Of a stretch of DNA of 64,000 nucleotides, positions 1-9,113 are shown in pieces. The notes below the pieces were generated by a model, which worked only from the letters and a program-made list of their open reading frames with translations, was not told the DNA's origin and did no database searches. The DNA comes from an uncultured Clostridia bacterium (GTDB lineage: Bacteria > Bacillota > Clostridia > Christensenellales > Borkfalkiaceae): NCBI GenBank assembly GCA_934278995.1, contig CAKQWM010000010.1, positions 1 to 64,000 of the forward strand, in the 5' to 3' direction. A program made the position numbers and the translations under genes. Numbering within the stretch: position 1 is the stretch's first letter; each line of letters begins with the position of its first letter.

Positions 1-3000
1 TAGGTACAACGGGCATTGCTTCGTTGCAACGGTCGCAAACGCCGTCGTTGTTTGCGTCAACGTGACCGAGGGCGGGAGTGGATTCCGTTTTGGTTTCGCC
101 ACATTCGCAAGTGAAGGTTTTTACGCCCGTGGTCGTGCAAGTTGCGGCAAGGGTTTCTACACCTTCACCCCAAGCATGGGTGTGAACGGGAGTATCGGAA
201 ACGGCAACGAATTTGCAAACGAATTGAGAAGTTCCGAGTTGTGCGGCATTTTCGCCGGTAATACGCCACGTTTCGCTTACGCTGAGCGTACTAAAGGTGC
301 TGTAAGTGCCGAGATACCAAACTTTATCGTCGGAAGTAGTCCACGTCATTACGCCGGCTTCATCATTCCATTTCCAGACGCCGGTTGCGGTTTCGTTTAA
401 CAAAACGCAGGATTTGCTTGCGGTATAACCTGCTTCAAGATACTTGTCGCCCATTTTCAGGGTATAGCCTTCGCCGGATTTAGCCAAAACAATTTTCGCC
501 GCTTCGGCAACGTTTTCGGTGGTAGCAAGGTATCTGCCTGAAATTTCAGCCTTAGCGTACAAGGTCTTGTCGCTCTTAGCCTGGTATAACTTGTAGTTAT
601 ATTCGCCTTCAAAGGGAACGGGGCGTTGGAAGGTGCAGATAAACTGAGTAACGCCGATATTACCGACGTTAGTGCCGGTGATATAACTCGTTTCGCTTGC
701 GCTGATGGTATTGAAGTCTCTGTAAGTGCCGAGGTAATAAACTTTGCCGTTGAAAGCGAAAGTCATTACGCCCGCTTCTTCGTTCCAGGTCCAGACGCCG
801 GTTGCGGTATCTTTTAACAAAACGGAAAGTTTAGTATCATCGTTGTTGCCGACTTCTACGTATTTGCCGCCTAGCAAGATGCGATAGCCTTCGGCGTCGG
901 TCGCTTTAACCAAAGTAAATTCCGCCGCTTCTATCGGGTTTTCGGTAGTAGCAAGGTATCTGCCGTTTGCAATTTCCGCCTTAGCGTATAAGTTCTTGCC
1001 TAAGGTCTTTTGATATAAACCGTAAGCGTATGCGCCTTCTACGGGAGCGGGATTTTGAGGAGGAATAGCCGCAACGGTGATTTCTACTTCTTTAGAAGCG
1101 GTTTCTTCGCCATAAGTGAGCGTCGCTTTTAATACGACGGTCTGAGCGGCTTCGGCCTGGGTAACTTTCGCGGTTAAGCCTTCGATTACGATACCCGTAC
1201 CGGAAACGACTTCCCAGGTAGCCTTGAAATCAAGAGCGAAATCTTCGGTAACGGTGGTGGTAAGACCTGCGACTATCTGGTCAACGAGATCTTGCGCGGT
1301 AGCCGTTTTGACTTCTTTTACGAATTTAGCAAGGAATGCGCCGTTGATGTAACTGATTTTGCTTACGCCTGCGGTTTCAAAGTTGTTGTAGGCGTTGAGG
1401 AAATATTTATCCCCGTCAACGGTGAAAGTATAAACTTTGTTGGTTTCGTCATAAACCCAACTTCCGGTGGAAGCATCGGTCAGATGAGCGCGGTAAGAAC
1501 CGGCACCGTTCTTATAGGGTTCGAGATACTTGCCGCCGATTTGATAGGTAAAGCCTTCGGCGGTAGCGGTAACGGTAACTTTTGCCGCTTTTTCGTATTC
1601 GGTAGTGGTTTCAAGGAATTCTGTGCTGCTCAGTTTACCGGTAAGATACAAATACTTACCGAGGTTGCCCTGGTACAAGCCCATTTTGTATTCCCCTGCC
1701 TCGTTGGTTTCAAGGAAAGTGGGGATGCTGGTGTTCATTGCCGATACGGAAACGTAGTAGTCTCTCGTAGCGGTCTTTTCGCCTACGGTTACGGTAGCGG
1801 TTAACTTCATTCTTTCCGCGACTAAGGGAAGATCAACGGTTAACTTGGTACCTTTTATAGTAGCGTATTTTGCTTCGGTCGTCCAGACAATTTTAGCGTT
1901 GTCGAAGAAGGAAGTCGCGGGAAGATCGTATTCGCCCGCAACGGTAACTGCCGTTAATACGTCGAGGTTTTCGATTTCCCAGTCGGCTTTACCCTGATCG
2001 TCGAGGTTTTCAGCCTGCATAACCCGGAAGTTGTAAGCGGAGTATTCGCCGCAAGTATATTTAACCTGAACGGTTGCTTTTTCGGCAGCGCCGGGGATAA
2101 CGAGTAAGTTACCTTCGCTGATAGCAAAAGCGGAACGAATGCCTAAAAGTTTGTATTCGATCTGAACGTCGCCGGAAGTTGCGGGAAGTTCGACGGTTTC
2201 GTTTTTAGTGATGAGTTTGGGAAGAGCATCAAACTTAGCGTTTACTTCAGCCATAGCCGCCTTAACTTTAGCGCTTTCGGCGTAAGCAGATTCTTCACCG
2301 CCGATAACGATATCGTCAGCGGACAAAGGTATTATCTGAGCGCCTTTGTAGTTACCCAAAATACCTTTAACGGAAACTATATCGCCTACTTTTACTTCGT
2401 TGTATTTAGCAACGAGAGCGCTCCAGGTAGCGTCGGCTTTTTTGGTCAAGTAAGCGCCTTCCATATATTTGGAAACGGCAACGGATACTTTAACTTTGTC
2501 TTTTTGAAGAGTGAATAAAGTAGCGGTTTTGCCTTCGTCGGGAGCGGCTTCCGCTTTGGAAACAACCTTCCAGCCGGTTAAAGATACCATACGGGACTGG
2601 TTGTAGTTAGCGGCGGGCGCGCCTGCAAGGAAATCACGATCGATTGCGTAAACGGTGGTGGCTAAGTCGATAGTCTTTGAAGGATCTACCTTTAACGTAC
2701 CGCCGGCGTTGGTTTCGTACAAACCGTTGTAAACGGTGTTGGTGGTGCCGGTTGCTTCAACGTAAACGCCCGGTCTTAAGTTGGCGGCGTTTGCGGCGTC
2801 GCAACCTATACGGTAAAGGTAATAACCTGCGTCCATGTTTTCGTCAACTATATACAGGGATACGTTGTTATAAGTCGAAGACCATACGACGCCGATTTCT
2901 ACAACGTAACCTTTCATCGTGATGGAAACGCCGGTGTTGGAATACCAGTAATCGACTTCCTGAAGATGTTCCATCTTTTCGGTTACCGTGAAACGGTAAT

Positions 3001-3601
3001 AAGTCGTTTTGGACACTCCTTTATAAGTGAAAGTAGCGTTGATTCTTACTTCGGGGTTTAAAGAAGAAGGTATGACCTTACATACGCCGTCAACAACGCT
3101 GATGTAGCCTTGCGACTTTTCGTCTTCTACCGCCCAGGTGATGGTAGCGGTTTTGCCCTTATAAGTCGTTTCGGAAGGAAGTTCGAAATCCGCGTCAACG
3201 GCGCCTCTGTTATAAGCAAAGTTGAACGCGTCCATAATATCCTGAGTGGTGATTGCCTGAAGTCTTATCGTATAAGATTTTTTCGCCCCGCGAAGATCCG
3301 CGGTCAAAGTAACCGTTTCGTCGTTCTCGGGAATGGTTACCTTTGCGAGGTAATCTTTAGTTTCCTTTCTTTTTTCCAGAACAACGTTTTTGCTGTCGGA
3401 AGTCCAGGTAGCGCGATAATCACCTATACGGGTAGGTAAAATGAAATCTTCTTTTACTACTTGATCTTCGTATTCGAAAAGATAGTTCTGAAGGGTTTCG
3501 TCTTTCGTCAAACCGGAACCGGGTTCTAACTTACAAGCGCCGAGAGAAAGACACATTACCGCAACGAGTGCGAGTAAAATTACACCAATCTTACGATTCA
3601 T
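1..3601 (-). CDS. Large surface lipoprotein with Ig-like, OB-like and repeated beta modules (C-terminus beyond window)
   Basis: This gene reads on the minus strand from an ATG at 3601 (AGGAGA Shine-Dalgarno just upstream) and runs off the left edge without a stop, so about 1200 residues are visible. The N-terminus is a lipoprotein signal (hydrophobic stretch ending LSLGAC, lipidated Cys near residue 23). An atrophied bacterial Ig-like domain follows, then two segments that look like OB folds (roughly residues 215-310 and 335-430), then more Ig-like linkers. Next come three copies of a module of about 140 residues with the signature GLYQ..LGK.LY, RYLATTEN, GGKYLE and TATGVW.W. The visible end contains a Cys-rich HTHAWGEG...C...C.C segment seen in secreted Clostridia proteins. 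It is last in a minus-strand run behind a nuclease-fold lipoprotein and a binding protein, so it probably acts at the cell surface. The function is unknown; the OB-like calls are by eye. Confidence 0.85.
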   Translation of the reverse strand, partial: MNRKIGVILLALVAVMCLSLGACKLEPGSGLTKDETLQNYLFEYEDQVVKEDFILPTRIGDYRATWTSDSKNVVLEKRKETKDYLAKVTIPENDETVTLTADLRGAKKSYTIRLQAITTQDIMDAFNFAYNRGAVDADFELPSETTYKGKTATITWAVEDEKSQGYISVVDGVCKVIPSSLNPEVRINATFTYKGVSKTTYYRFTVTEKMEHLQEVDYWYSNTGVSITMKGYVVEIGVVWSSTYNNVSLYIVDENMDAGYYLYRIGCDAANAANLRPGVYVEATGTTNTVYNGLYETNAGGTLKVDPSKTIDLATTVYAIDRDFLAGAPAANYNQSRMVSLTGWKVVSKAEAAPDEGKTATLFTLQKDKVKVSVAVSKYMEGAYLTKKADATWSALVAKYNEVKVGDIVSVKGILGNYKGAQIIPLSADDIVIGGEESAYAESAKVKAAMAEVNAKFDALPKLITKNETVELPATSGDVQIEYKLLGIRSAFAISEGNLLVIPGAAEKATVQVKYTCGEYSAYNFRVMQAENLDDQGKADWEIENLDVLTAVTVAGEYDLPATSFFDNAKIVWTTEAKYATIKGTKLTVDLPLVAERMKLTATVTVGEKTATRDYYVSVSAMNTSIPTFLETNEAGEYKMGLYQGNLGKYLYLTGKLSSTEFLETTTEYEKAAKVTVTATAEGFTYQIGGKYLEPYKNGAGSYRAHLTDASTGSWVYDETNKVYTFTVDGDKYFLNAYNNFETAGVSKISYINGAFLAKFVKEVKTATAQDLVDQIVAGLTTTVTEDFALDFKATWEVVSGTGIVIEGLTAKVTQAEAAQTVVLKATLTYGEETASKEVEITVAAIPPQNPAPVEGAYAYGLYQKTLGKNLYAKAEIANGRYLATTENPIEAAEFTLVKATDAEGYRILLGGKYVEVGNNDDTKLSVLLKDTATGVWTWNEEAGVMTFAFNGKVYYLGTYRDFNTISASETSYITGTNVGNIGVTQFICTFQRPVPFEGEYNYKLYQAKSDKTLYAKAEISGRYLATTENVAEAAKIVLAKSGEGYTLKMGDKYLEAGYTASKSCVLLNETATGVWKWNDEAGVMTWTTSDDKVWYLGTYSTFSTLSVSETWRITGENAAQLGTSQFVCKFVAVSDTPVHTHAWGEGVETLAATCTTTGVKTFTCECGETKTESTPALGHVDANNDGVCDRCNEAMPVVP
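195..1716 (-). repeat. Three tandem coding repeats (about 140 codons each) in the surface lipoprotein
   Basis: On the minus strand, approximate units are 1306-1716, 630-1050 and 195-618. Each encodes the order GLYQ-type start, LY..(A/G)..., YLATTEN-type, GGKYLE-type, TATGVWxW-type and YLGTY/FLNAY-type. The second and third units are most alike and the first has diverged. An Ig-like linker separates the first from the second. The pattern suggests serial duplication of a beta-rich adhesion or ligand-binding module. Confidence 0.75.
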
Positions 3602-3686
3602 AGATTTTTTCTCCTATAAATAATTTATTATTGCGGGTATTGCCCGACTTTGTTGTTTTAAACACGCGGGTATTACCCGACCTTTG

Positions 3687-4979
3687 TTATTTTAAAACTA
3701 TATCCGAAAGTTTAAGCACGGTTATTTCGTTCTTATCTTTATCGAACTTATAACCTTTTACGCCGAAGGTTTTTCCCGCGGTGAAGTTGTTGACAAAACC
3801 GTCGTCAACCTTAACGATGAAAGTAAAGGTTACTTCTTCTTCGTTAAAGCCTTCTTTCGTACGTTGTTTTGCCGTAGCGGTTACAGTCAATACTCCGCCT
3901 TCGGTTTCGGAAGAAACTACCGTGGCTTCGCTATAAAGGGTGTCGCTGTAGTTTGCGATGAAGGCTTCGTCGTTACTGAAAGTAAGATAGTAATTTTTCT
4001 GAATGGGGTTGGAATATACGTTGGGTTGGTTTTCACCGTAATAAGAGTCGAATTTGACGCCGGAAACCTGTAAATTGTTACTGTGTTTCTGAAGCGTTCC
4101 GACTATTTTATACAAATGCCCTATCTTCATTCTCGAACCGGAACTCGAGTTATAACCGGCATATACCGCTATCGAATACGTTTCGCCCGTTTCACGATTA
4201 TAGTCCACCGCGGTAAAGGTATAAGTACCGGTACCGCTTAAAGTAAGCGAAGTAAGACACGCGGTGAATTTTACTTTCGCGCCGCTGTTATACTCGTCGT
4301 TATAAAACTCTTCGAGGTTATCGTAAATTTCTTTGATAGAAGTTTCGACGGGATCTTCCGAGTATAAAGGATCGTCCTTATCCGACCAGATGCGAAGTTT
4401 TATTCTTTGAGCGGCAGCCTGAGCCTTATCGAAATAACTGTTGTACGGGAACTTGGAGGTAGGAGAACCCGTGTTCTCGCTGAAGCCGTTTTCGACAAGT
4501 TCGAGGTTGAGATTTTTAAATTCTTCGGTTTCGGAATCACGATACCAGACGTAACCTAAATACCTCGAGCCGTAAGAATCCTTTTCGGCGGGGGTAGCGG
4601 TCGCTTCCAACACGAGTTGCGTCGTTGGTTTTATTTGCTTTTCGACAAATAAGGAAGCGGCTTTGCCCCATTTTTCGACGCCGCCCGTTGATTCGGGCGT
4701 ATCTATGGAGTGGAAACGAATCGTTACGACCGTCCCCTCTTTTTTGAGTTTTACGGTAAAGGTATCGCCGTCGGTATGCTTAACCAAAGAGGCTTCGCCT
4801 ATGCCGTCACTTAAAAAACTTTTGTCCTCGTAAGACTTCGTCAGTTTACAGGTTTTTGTAACTTGGGTTAAATGCTCCGTATTGTCGGCAACTTTGCCCG
4901 TCGGATTGTTGTTGCAACCGACGAGGCAAAGACTTAACGCCAACGTAAGTACGAGAGCAAACGAAATAATTTTTTTCAT
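3687..4979 (-). CDS. Thermonuclease (SNase-fold) lipoprotein with C-terminal OB-like domain
   Basis: A 430-residue secreted lipoprotein: signal peptide ending SLCLVGC, lipidated Cys near residue 22. Residues 60-200 form a staphylococcal nuclease domain. The key motifs are visible: DGDTF, RFHSIDTPES (matching the Arg35, Asp40 and Glu43 region of the S. aureus enzyme), GVEKWG, and YGSRYLGYVW (Arg87 equivalent), with the usual ending AQRIKLRIWS. The three catalytic-type residues appear intact, so Ca-dependent cleavage of DNA or RNA outside the cell is likely. Residues 225-310 resemble an OB-fold nucleic-acid-binding domain. It lies between a binding lipoprotein upstream and the Ig/OB lipoprotein downstream, all on one strand with short gaps, which suggests a joint role in handling an extracellular polymer. 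The nuclease call is firm; the link to transport is inference. Confidence 0.9.
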   Translation of the reverse strand: MKKIISFALVLTLALSLCLVGCNNNPTGKVADNTEHLTQVTKTCKLTKSYEDKSFLSDGIGEASLVKHTDGDTFTVKLKKEGTVVTIRFHSIDTPESTGGVEKWGKAASLFVEKQIKPTTQLVLEATATPAEKDSYGSRYLGYVWYRDSETEEFKNLNLELVENGFSENTGSPTSKFPYNSYFDKAQAAAQRIKLRIWSDKDDPLYSEDPVETSIKEIYDNLEEFYNDEYNSGAKVKFTACLTSLTLSGTGTYTFTAVDYNRETGETYSIAVYAGYNSSSGSRMKIGHLYKIVGTLQKHSNNLQVSGVKFDSYYGENQPNVYSNPIQKNYYLTFSNDEAFIANYSDTLYSEATVVSSETEGGVLTVTATAKQRTKEGFNEEEVTFTFIVKVDDGFVNNFTAGKTFGVKGYKFDKDKNEITVLKLSDIVLK

Positions 4980-5016
4980 TGCCTTATACCTAAGGTGTTG
5001 TTTTTAATCGACTTAA

Positions 5017-6471
5017 TCAGTCGTCCAAAGCGGTTTTGGTTTTACCGCTGCATTTTTTGTACGCATCTAAAAGAGCCTGTTCGGGAGTGCTGCTACCCTT
5101 CATAACGTTATAAAGCAAACTTTCAGCCTGATCACGAGCGGTGGAAGAACCGATGAACGCGGGGGAAACGTAGAATTTGTCTCTTAACGTTTCGCCGGTT
5201 TTGATGGCTTCGGCAATGATGCCGCCACCGTTAACGAATTCTTTGTACGCTTCTACTTTAGAAGTGGAAAGACGAACGGAGTTATAGCCGGATGCTGTTG
5301 CGAACGCCGCCTGGAAGGTAGGATTCAAAAGTTCTTTGATGAACATGAAGGTCATCATTTCTTTTTCCGCGCTGTTGGTGACCTGATGGCCGCCGGTGAG
5401 CATTACGAGAGAAGGACCTTGCGAAATAACCGAACTGTTTACGGTGCCGTCGGCAAGTTTGCTTCCGGGAATGGGCGCGATGCCCCATTCAAATTTCGTG
5501 CCGGGGTCCTGGTGAGAAGCGCCGCCCGACGAACCGATACAATATACCAAACCGCCTTCTTCCATGCCTTTTACGAAAAGACCGGAGGTGTAAGCGTTGT
5601 ATTCTTCCTGAGTGGTGAAGTAGCCTTTGTCAAAGTATTCTTTGATCATAGTAAGCCAAGCAGCCTGTTTTTTACCGGCGAAGAGATAATGTTCTTCTTT
5701 GTTGGTGCTGGTGTAGCCCCAATCGTTTTGTTCGCACATGGTGATGAACCAGTTTGCGCCGGAGTCAACGCCGAGCGGAGTGCATTTAGAGAACCTTTCC
5801 GTTAAGGGTGCGCATTGAGCCCAAAGTTCGTCCCAGGTAGTGGCAACGGTTAAACCTGCTTGCTGTAAAGCGGTTTTGTTGTAATACATAAGTTCGGTCG
5901 ATTTAACGAACGGGAGAGTAAGCATGGAGCCTTCCTGGTATCCCCAAGTATCGTAATCGCTGAAGTTGGTCGCATAACCTTCGTGCCAATAGGTCTGAAC
6001 GAAGTCCTGAAGTTCTTCCGCGGTGTAACCTACGGTGTATTCGGTAGTCTTTTTGGTTACGTTGCCTTCGCTGTCGGTAACGTTCCACGCAGCCTTTTCG
6101 GTAGAATTGATGTATTTGTTGAGATCAACGACCTTTTTTGATTTAAGATACATGGCAACGTGGTCGGGATAGCAGTAAGCAAGGTCGGGTTGGTTTCCGA
6201 CTTGCAAGTCGGAGGTAATTTTGTTTCTGACTTCGTCATATCCGCCGGGTTTGGTATGAACTACCTTCCAGCCGGGATATTTGGCTTCAAAACTTGCTAT
6301 GGCGTTCTTAGTGACCGTCTGAAGATTGTCGCCCTGAGAAGAATAGAAAACGATGGTGTGTTCGTAATCTACCGTTTCGCTTGAAGGGTTACAACCCGCA
6401 AAGAGAGATACAGCGCCGCTTAAAGCGATAACTAAAGCGAACACTAACAGTTTGGAAAAGATTTTTTTCAT
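5017..6471 (-). CDS. ABC transporter substrate-binding lipoprotein, family 1 (CUT1 type)
   Basis: A 484-residue extracellular binding protein. It has a signal peptide with a lipobox ending SLFAGC (Cys near residue 26), then the family 1 fold: TIVFYSSQGD start, ITSDLQVGNQPDLAYCYPDH, and a conserved TTWDELWAQC hinge region. Family length is usually 420-500 residues. An AGGAGTG Shine-Dalgarno precedes the ATG. Its likely partners are the two permeases and the ATPase at 6961-10189, from which it is separated by about 490 bp of repeats. Family 1 proteins usually bind oligosaccharides or glycerol phosphates. The nuclease-fold gene directly downstream makes a nucleic-acid-derived ligand thinkable, but the substrate cannot be read from sequence. 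Confidence 0.92.
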   Translation of the reverse strand: MKKIFSKLLVFALVIALSGAVSLFAGCNPSSETVDYEHTIVFYSSQGDNLQTVTKNAIASFEAKYPGWKVVHTKPGGYDEVRNKITSDLQVGNQPDLAYCYPDHVAMYLKSKKVVDLNKYINSTEKAAWNVTDSEGNVTKKTTEYTVGYTAEELQDFVQTYWHEGYATNFSDYDTWGYQEGSMLTLPFVKSTELMYYNKTALQQAGLTVATTWDELWAQCAPLTERFSKCTPLGVDSGANWFITMCEQNDWGYTSTNKEEHYLFAGKKQAAWLTMIKEYFDKGYFTTQEEYNAYTSGLFVKGMEEGGLVYCIGSSGGASHQDPGTKFEWGIAPIPGSKLADGTVNSSVISQGPSLVMLTGGHQVTNSAEKEMMTFMFIKELLNPTFQAAFATASGYNSVRLSTSKVEAYKEFVNGGGIIAEAIKTGETLRDKFYVSPAFIGSSTARDQAESLLYNVMKGSSTPEQALLDAYKKCSGKTKTALDD

Positions 6472-6551
6472 AAAAACACTCCTATTTTTATTTTATATTT
6501 AGTGGCAACGGTCGTTCGTTTTTCCGCCGCCAAAAACATATTTTGAATTGA

Positions 6552-6633
6552 CCTTCGGTCGTGAATTGTTGCCGACGCAACGTGAATTGCTCCCTTCGGT
6601 CGCGTGAATTGTTGCTGACGCAACGTGAATTGC
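6552..6633. repeat. Two imperfect tandem units of about 40 bp
   Basis: Each unit reads CCTTCGGTCG, then GTGAATTGTTGC(C/T)GACGCAAC, then GTGAATTGC. Units lie at 6552-6590 and 6592-6633. GTTGC...GCAAC forms a small stem in each. Further partial GTGAA copies follow to about 6650. Confidence 0.75.
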
Positions 6634-6806
6634 GCGTAACCGCACGTGAAAGGCTTCACCCTGTGGGGGTGCGTAGGCGTTAAACAAACAGCACAGTGCG
6701 CTGTTTGTAGCCGTAGCCCGAGGCTATTTCAGCCGAGGCGGACAGCTGGCTCGTAGAGCCTGATGAGGGTGGCTATATAATTTTTACGACCGCATAATCT
6801 TTCCAA

Positions 6807-6931
6807 CCTCATCCACCGCGAAGCGGTCCCCCTTCCCCTACCAGGTGAAGGCAAACAAGGAATTGCGAATTATATAGAACAATCCCTCCGTCACGCTGAC
6901 GCGCGCCACCTCCCTTTACACAAGGGAGGCT
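6807..6931. repeat. Two intergenic repeat elements of the CCTCATCC / TCCCTCCGTCA type
   Basis: The first element (6807-6852) starts CCTCATCCACCGCGAAGCGG and ends in a CCTTCCCC...GGTGAAGGC arm. The second (6883-6931) starts TCCCTCCGTCACGCTGACG and ends CCTCCCTT...AAGGGAGGC. Both have the layout of short imperfect palindromes found in many copies between genes of gut Firmicutes. That family link is from memory and unsearched. Confidence 0.6.
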
Positions 6932-6960
6932 TGAAAGGTCGGCTGATAAGGATAAAGGAA

Positions 6961-7920
6961 TTAACCTTTGGTTCCGCTCTTGGAAACGCCTTTCATTATA
7001 TATTTACGGCAGAATATAAAGAGCAGGAACAACGGTAACGATACCATACAAACGGCTGCCATTTTTAAAGTCGTTAAAGGTTCCGAACCGTATTTGACGC
7101 CCGTGATAGCCGCAAGAATACCTTTATTATCGTTAAATCCTCCGGTTACCCAGTTGGTTATCATTTGCCAGTCGTCGGTATTGACGAGCCTCGGCCAGAT
7201 ATAAGAGTTCCACGTACCGATGAATTTTAAAAGGGTTATGGAAACGAGAGTAGGCGCGGTTAAAGGCACCATTACCTTTACAAGATACCCCATGTCCGAA
7301 AGACCGTCAACTTTTGCAGCCTGATACAAAGAATTAGGTATCTGCATAAAGTTGTTTCTGAGAAGGTAAATGTAATACACGCTCACGAGGAAAGGAAGTA
7401 TCAGAACGGTGTAAGTATCCGTCCAGTGAAGTTTGCTGACGGTGAGATAGTTGGTCAGCGTGTATAATTCGCCGGGGATCATCATCGTAGCAAGCATTAT
7501 GGTGAATAAAAGTGTCTTTCCGTGGAAGTTCATCCTTGCCAAAGCGTAAGCGGTAAGAATGGTTACCACTACGCCGAGTATGGTGGACGTTCCGCCGACT
7601 ATAAGCGTGTTTATCAGAATTTGCAGGAAGCGGGAGTCCCCCGACGCGTTGGTTTGCGATAAAACGACTTGATAGTTTTGCCACAAAATCTGTTTCGGGA
7701 AAAGCGTCAGAACGGGATCGCGGTACTCTGCTTCCGGTTTCAGACTCGAAATAACCATCCAGTAAAACGGCAAAAACGCCAGAAACGCACAAATAGTCAG
7801 GAATATATACACGAATATATTCTTGAACACCTTACCTAAAAGTTGTTTTTGTCTTTCCTTTTCGACGTTAAATTCGGTTTTGGGAACGACGTTAGTTAAA
7901 ACTTCCTGATTGTTACTCAT
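6961..7920 (-). CDS. Carbohydrate-type ABC transporter permease (MalG-like)
   Basis: A 319-residue inner-membrane permease. The ATG at 7920 is preferred over an in-frame TTG one codon earlier because a G-rich Shine-Dalgarno lies 7 bases before it. Six hydrophobic segments are visible, starting with IFVYIFLTICAFLAFLPFYW. The cytoplasmic EAA loop is clear: SLYQAAKVDGLSD followed by MVPLTAP, the contact site for the ATPase. Length and layout match MalG/UgpE-type CUT1 permeases (about 270-300 residues) plus a short N-terminal extension. It lies 14 bases after the partner permease gene, so the two are translated from one mRNA. Confidence 0.93.
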   Translation of the reverse strand: MSNNQEVLTNVVPKTEFNVEKERQKQLLGKVFKNIFVYIFLTICAFLAFLPFYWMVISSLKPEAEYRDPVLTLFPKQILWQNYQVVLSQTNASGDSRFLQILINTLIVGGTSTILGVVVTILTAYALARMNFHGKTLLFTIMLATMMIPGELYTLTNYLTVSKLHWTDTYTVLILPFLVSVYYIYLLRNNFMQIPNSLYQAAKVDGLSDMGYLVKVMVPLTAPTLVSITLLKFIGTWNSYIWPRLVNTDDWQMITNWVTGGFNDNKGILAAITGVKYGSEPLTTLKMAAVCMVSLPLFLLFIFCRKYIMKGVSKSGTKG

Positions 7921-7934
7921 CAATCCGCCCCCCC

Positions 7935-9113
7935 TTAATAAGTTACTTTTTTCTTGCTTAACTGCAAGTTGATCATGGTAAATACCATAATTATCGCAAA
8001 CAAGAGGAGAGAACCCGCAAAAGCATAGCCCATCTGTCCGTCGTTTACGTAACGATAAATATAGCCTACCATGGTACCCATATCGTAGTCGATACCCATC
8101 TGAGCGCCGAATAAACCTACGATTGCGGTATATTGCTTCATTCCGCCCATAAGACCGGTTATCAATAAATAAGAGATCATAGGCATAATAAGCGGAGTGG
8201 TTACCTTCCAGAGAATGGTGGATTTGGTTGCCCCGTCGATTTTAGCCGCGTCGTAATACTGTTTGTTTACGCTCTGAAGCGAACTAAACAGTATTAAAAT
8301 CTTGAAGGGTAAGCCCGACCAGATTTCGTAAACGATTACGACGACGTACTTCGTCCAGGGAATTTTAACGGCGCCGAGATCGATCGTGGTACCCGGATCG
8401 CCTTTCATCCAGTCGATTCTCGTTCCGCCCAACGCTTCTATAAGCATATTGACGATACCTATAGTCTGCGTATAATTTTTCGTACCGACTACGGTAAAGA
8501 AGGTTGCGAAAACCGCGCCCATCGCAAGCGAGTTGGTAAGATAGGGTAAAAACAGTATCGTCTGATAGGCTTTTTGTACGGCTTTAATCGAATTTAACGC
8601 AACCGAAATCAAAAGCGCCAACAGGGTGGACAAAGGAACGGAAACGAAGGTGAAAATTATAGTGTTTACAAGACACTGCACGAAGGACGCGCCGCCGGTT
8701 CCCGTATCGCCCTTTAAAACCCTCACGAAGTTATCGAAGCCCCATCCGTCATAGAAGCCTGTCAAAGCGTCGTAATTTTGTTGAAACGCGCGTATAAATG
8801 CGTTTATAATCGGATAGAACGTAAAAACGCACAAAAGAATAAGTGCGGGAAGAACGAACATCCAACCTTGCTCCGCCTTTAAAAACCTCGAAAGTTTTTC
8901 TTTAAAGGGAAGTTCTCTTTTGGCGTTGACTTCCGCCGTTATTCCGGCTGTTTCGTCCGAAAAAACCTCCGAAGCGGTTTCGGGCGCTTTCTTTTTGAAA
9001 AGCCCTATAAACTTTTCAAAAAGCGACTTACAACCTTTTCCCACGTCGATAAAAAAGTTTTTACACTTTTCCAACGCGTCGGCAAAAAAGTTTTTCTTAG
9101 GATCGTTTGACAT
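7935..9113 (-). CDS. Carbohydrate-type ABC transporter permease (MalF/UgpA-like)
   Basis: A 392-residue permease with its EAA loop at QYYDAAKIDGATK and six membrane segments from about residue 88 on. The first 85 residues are a charged cytoplasmic extension (Lys/Phe-rich, then acidic) not found in typical 290-residue UgpA proteins. The ATG shares one base with the TAA of the ATPase gene (9113), a classic translational-coupling overlap. It pairs with the MalG-like permease directly downstream to form the membrane channel of a CUT1 importer. Confidence 0.93.
   Translation of the reverse strand: MSNDPKKNFFADALEKCKNFFIDVGKGCKSLFEKFIGLFKKKAPETASEVFSDETAGITAEVNAKRELPFKEKLSRFLKAEQGWMFVLPALILLCVFTFYPIINAFIRAFQQNYDALTGFYDGWGFDNFVRVLKGDTGTGGASFVQCLVNTIIFTFVSVPLSTLLALLISVALNSIKAVQKAYQTILFLPYLTNSLAMGAVFATFFTVVGTKNYTQTIGIVNMLIEALGGTRIDWMKGDPGTTIDLGAVKIPWTKYVVVIVYEIWSGLPFKILILFSSLQSVNKQYYDAAKIDGATKSTILWKVTTPLIMPMISYLLITGLMGGMKQYTAIVGLFGAQMGIDYDMGTMVGYIYRYVNDGQMGYAFAGSLLLFAIIMVFTMINLQLSKKKVTY

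Larger units (their letters stand above)
6472..6960. other. Long intergenic stretch filled with short repeats
   Basis: These 489 bases separate the permease stop from the binding-protein start within an otherwise tight operon. No credible gene is present; the small ORFs here are low-complexity readings of repeats. It holds a two-unit tandem repeat (6552-6633), a GC-rich segment with inverted pieces (about 6700-6780), and two hairpin-type elements (6807-6852 and 6883-6931). The hairpins resemble dispersed intergenic repeats common in gut Firmicutes. Confidence 0.7.

Noticed and set aside
195..1716. CRISPR-like periodicity
   Set aside because: The period is about 400 bp and in-frame protein repeats explain it; no short identical repeats with spacers occur anywhere in the window.
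6468..6687. Two overlapping small ORFs in the repeat-rich gap
   Set aside because: They read through the tandem repeat in different frames and lack ribosome sites.
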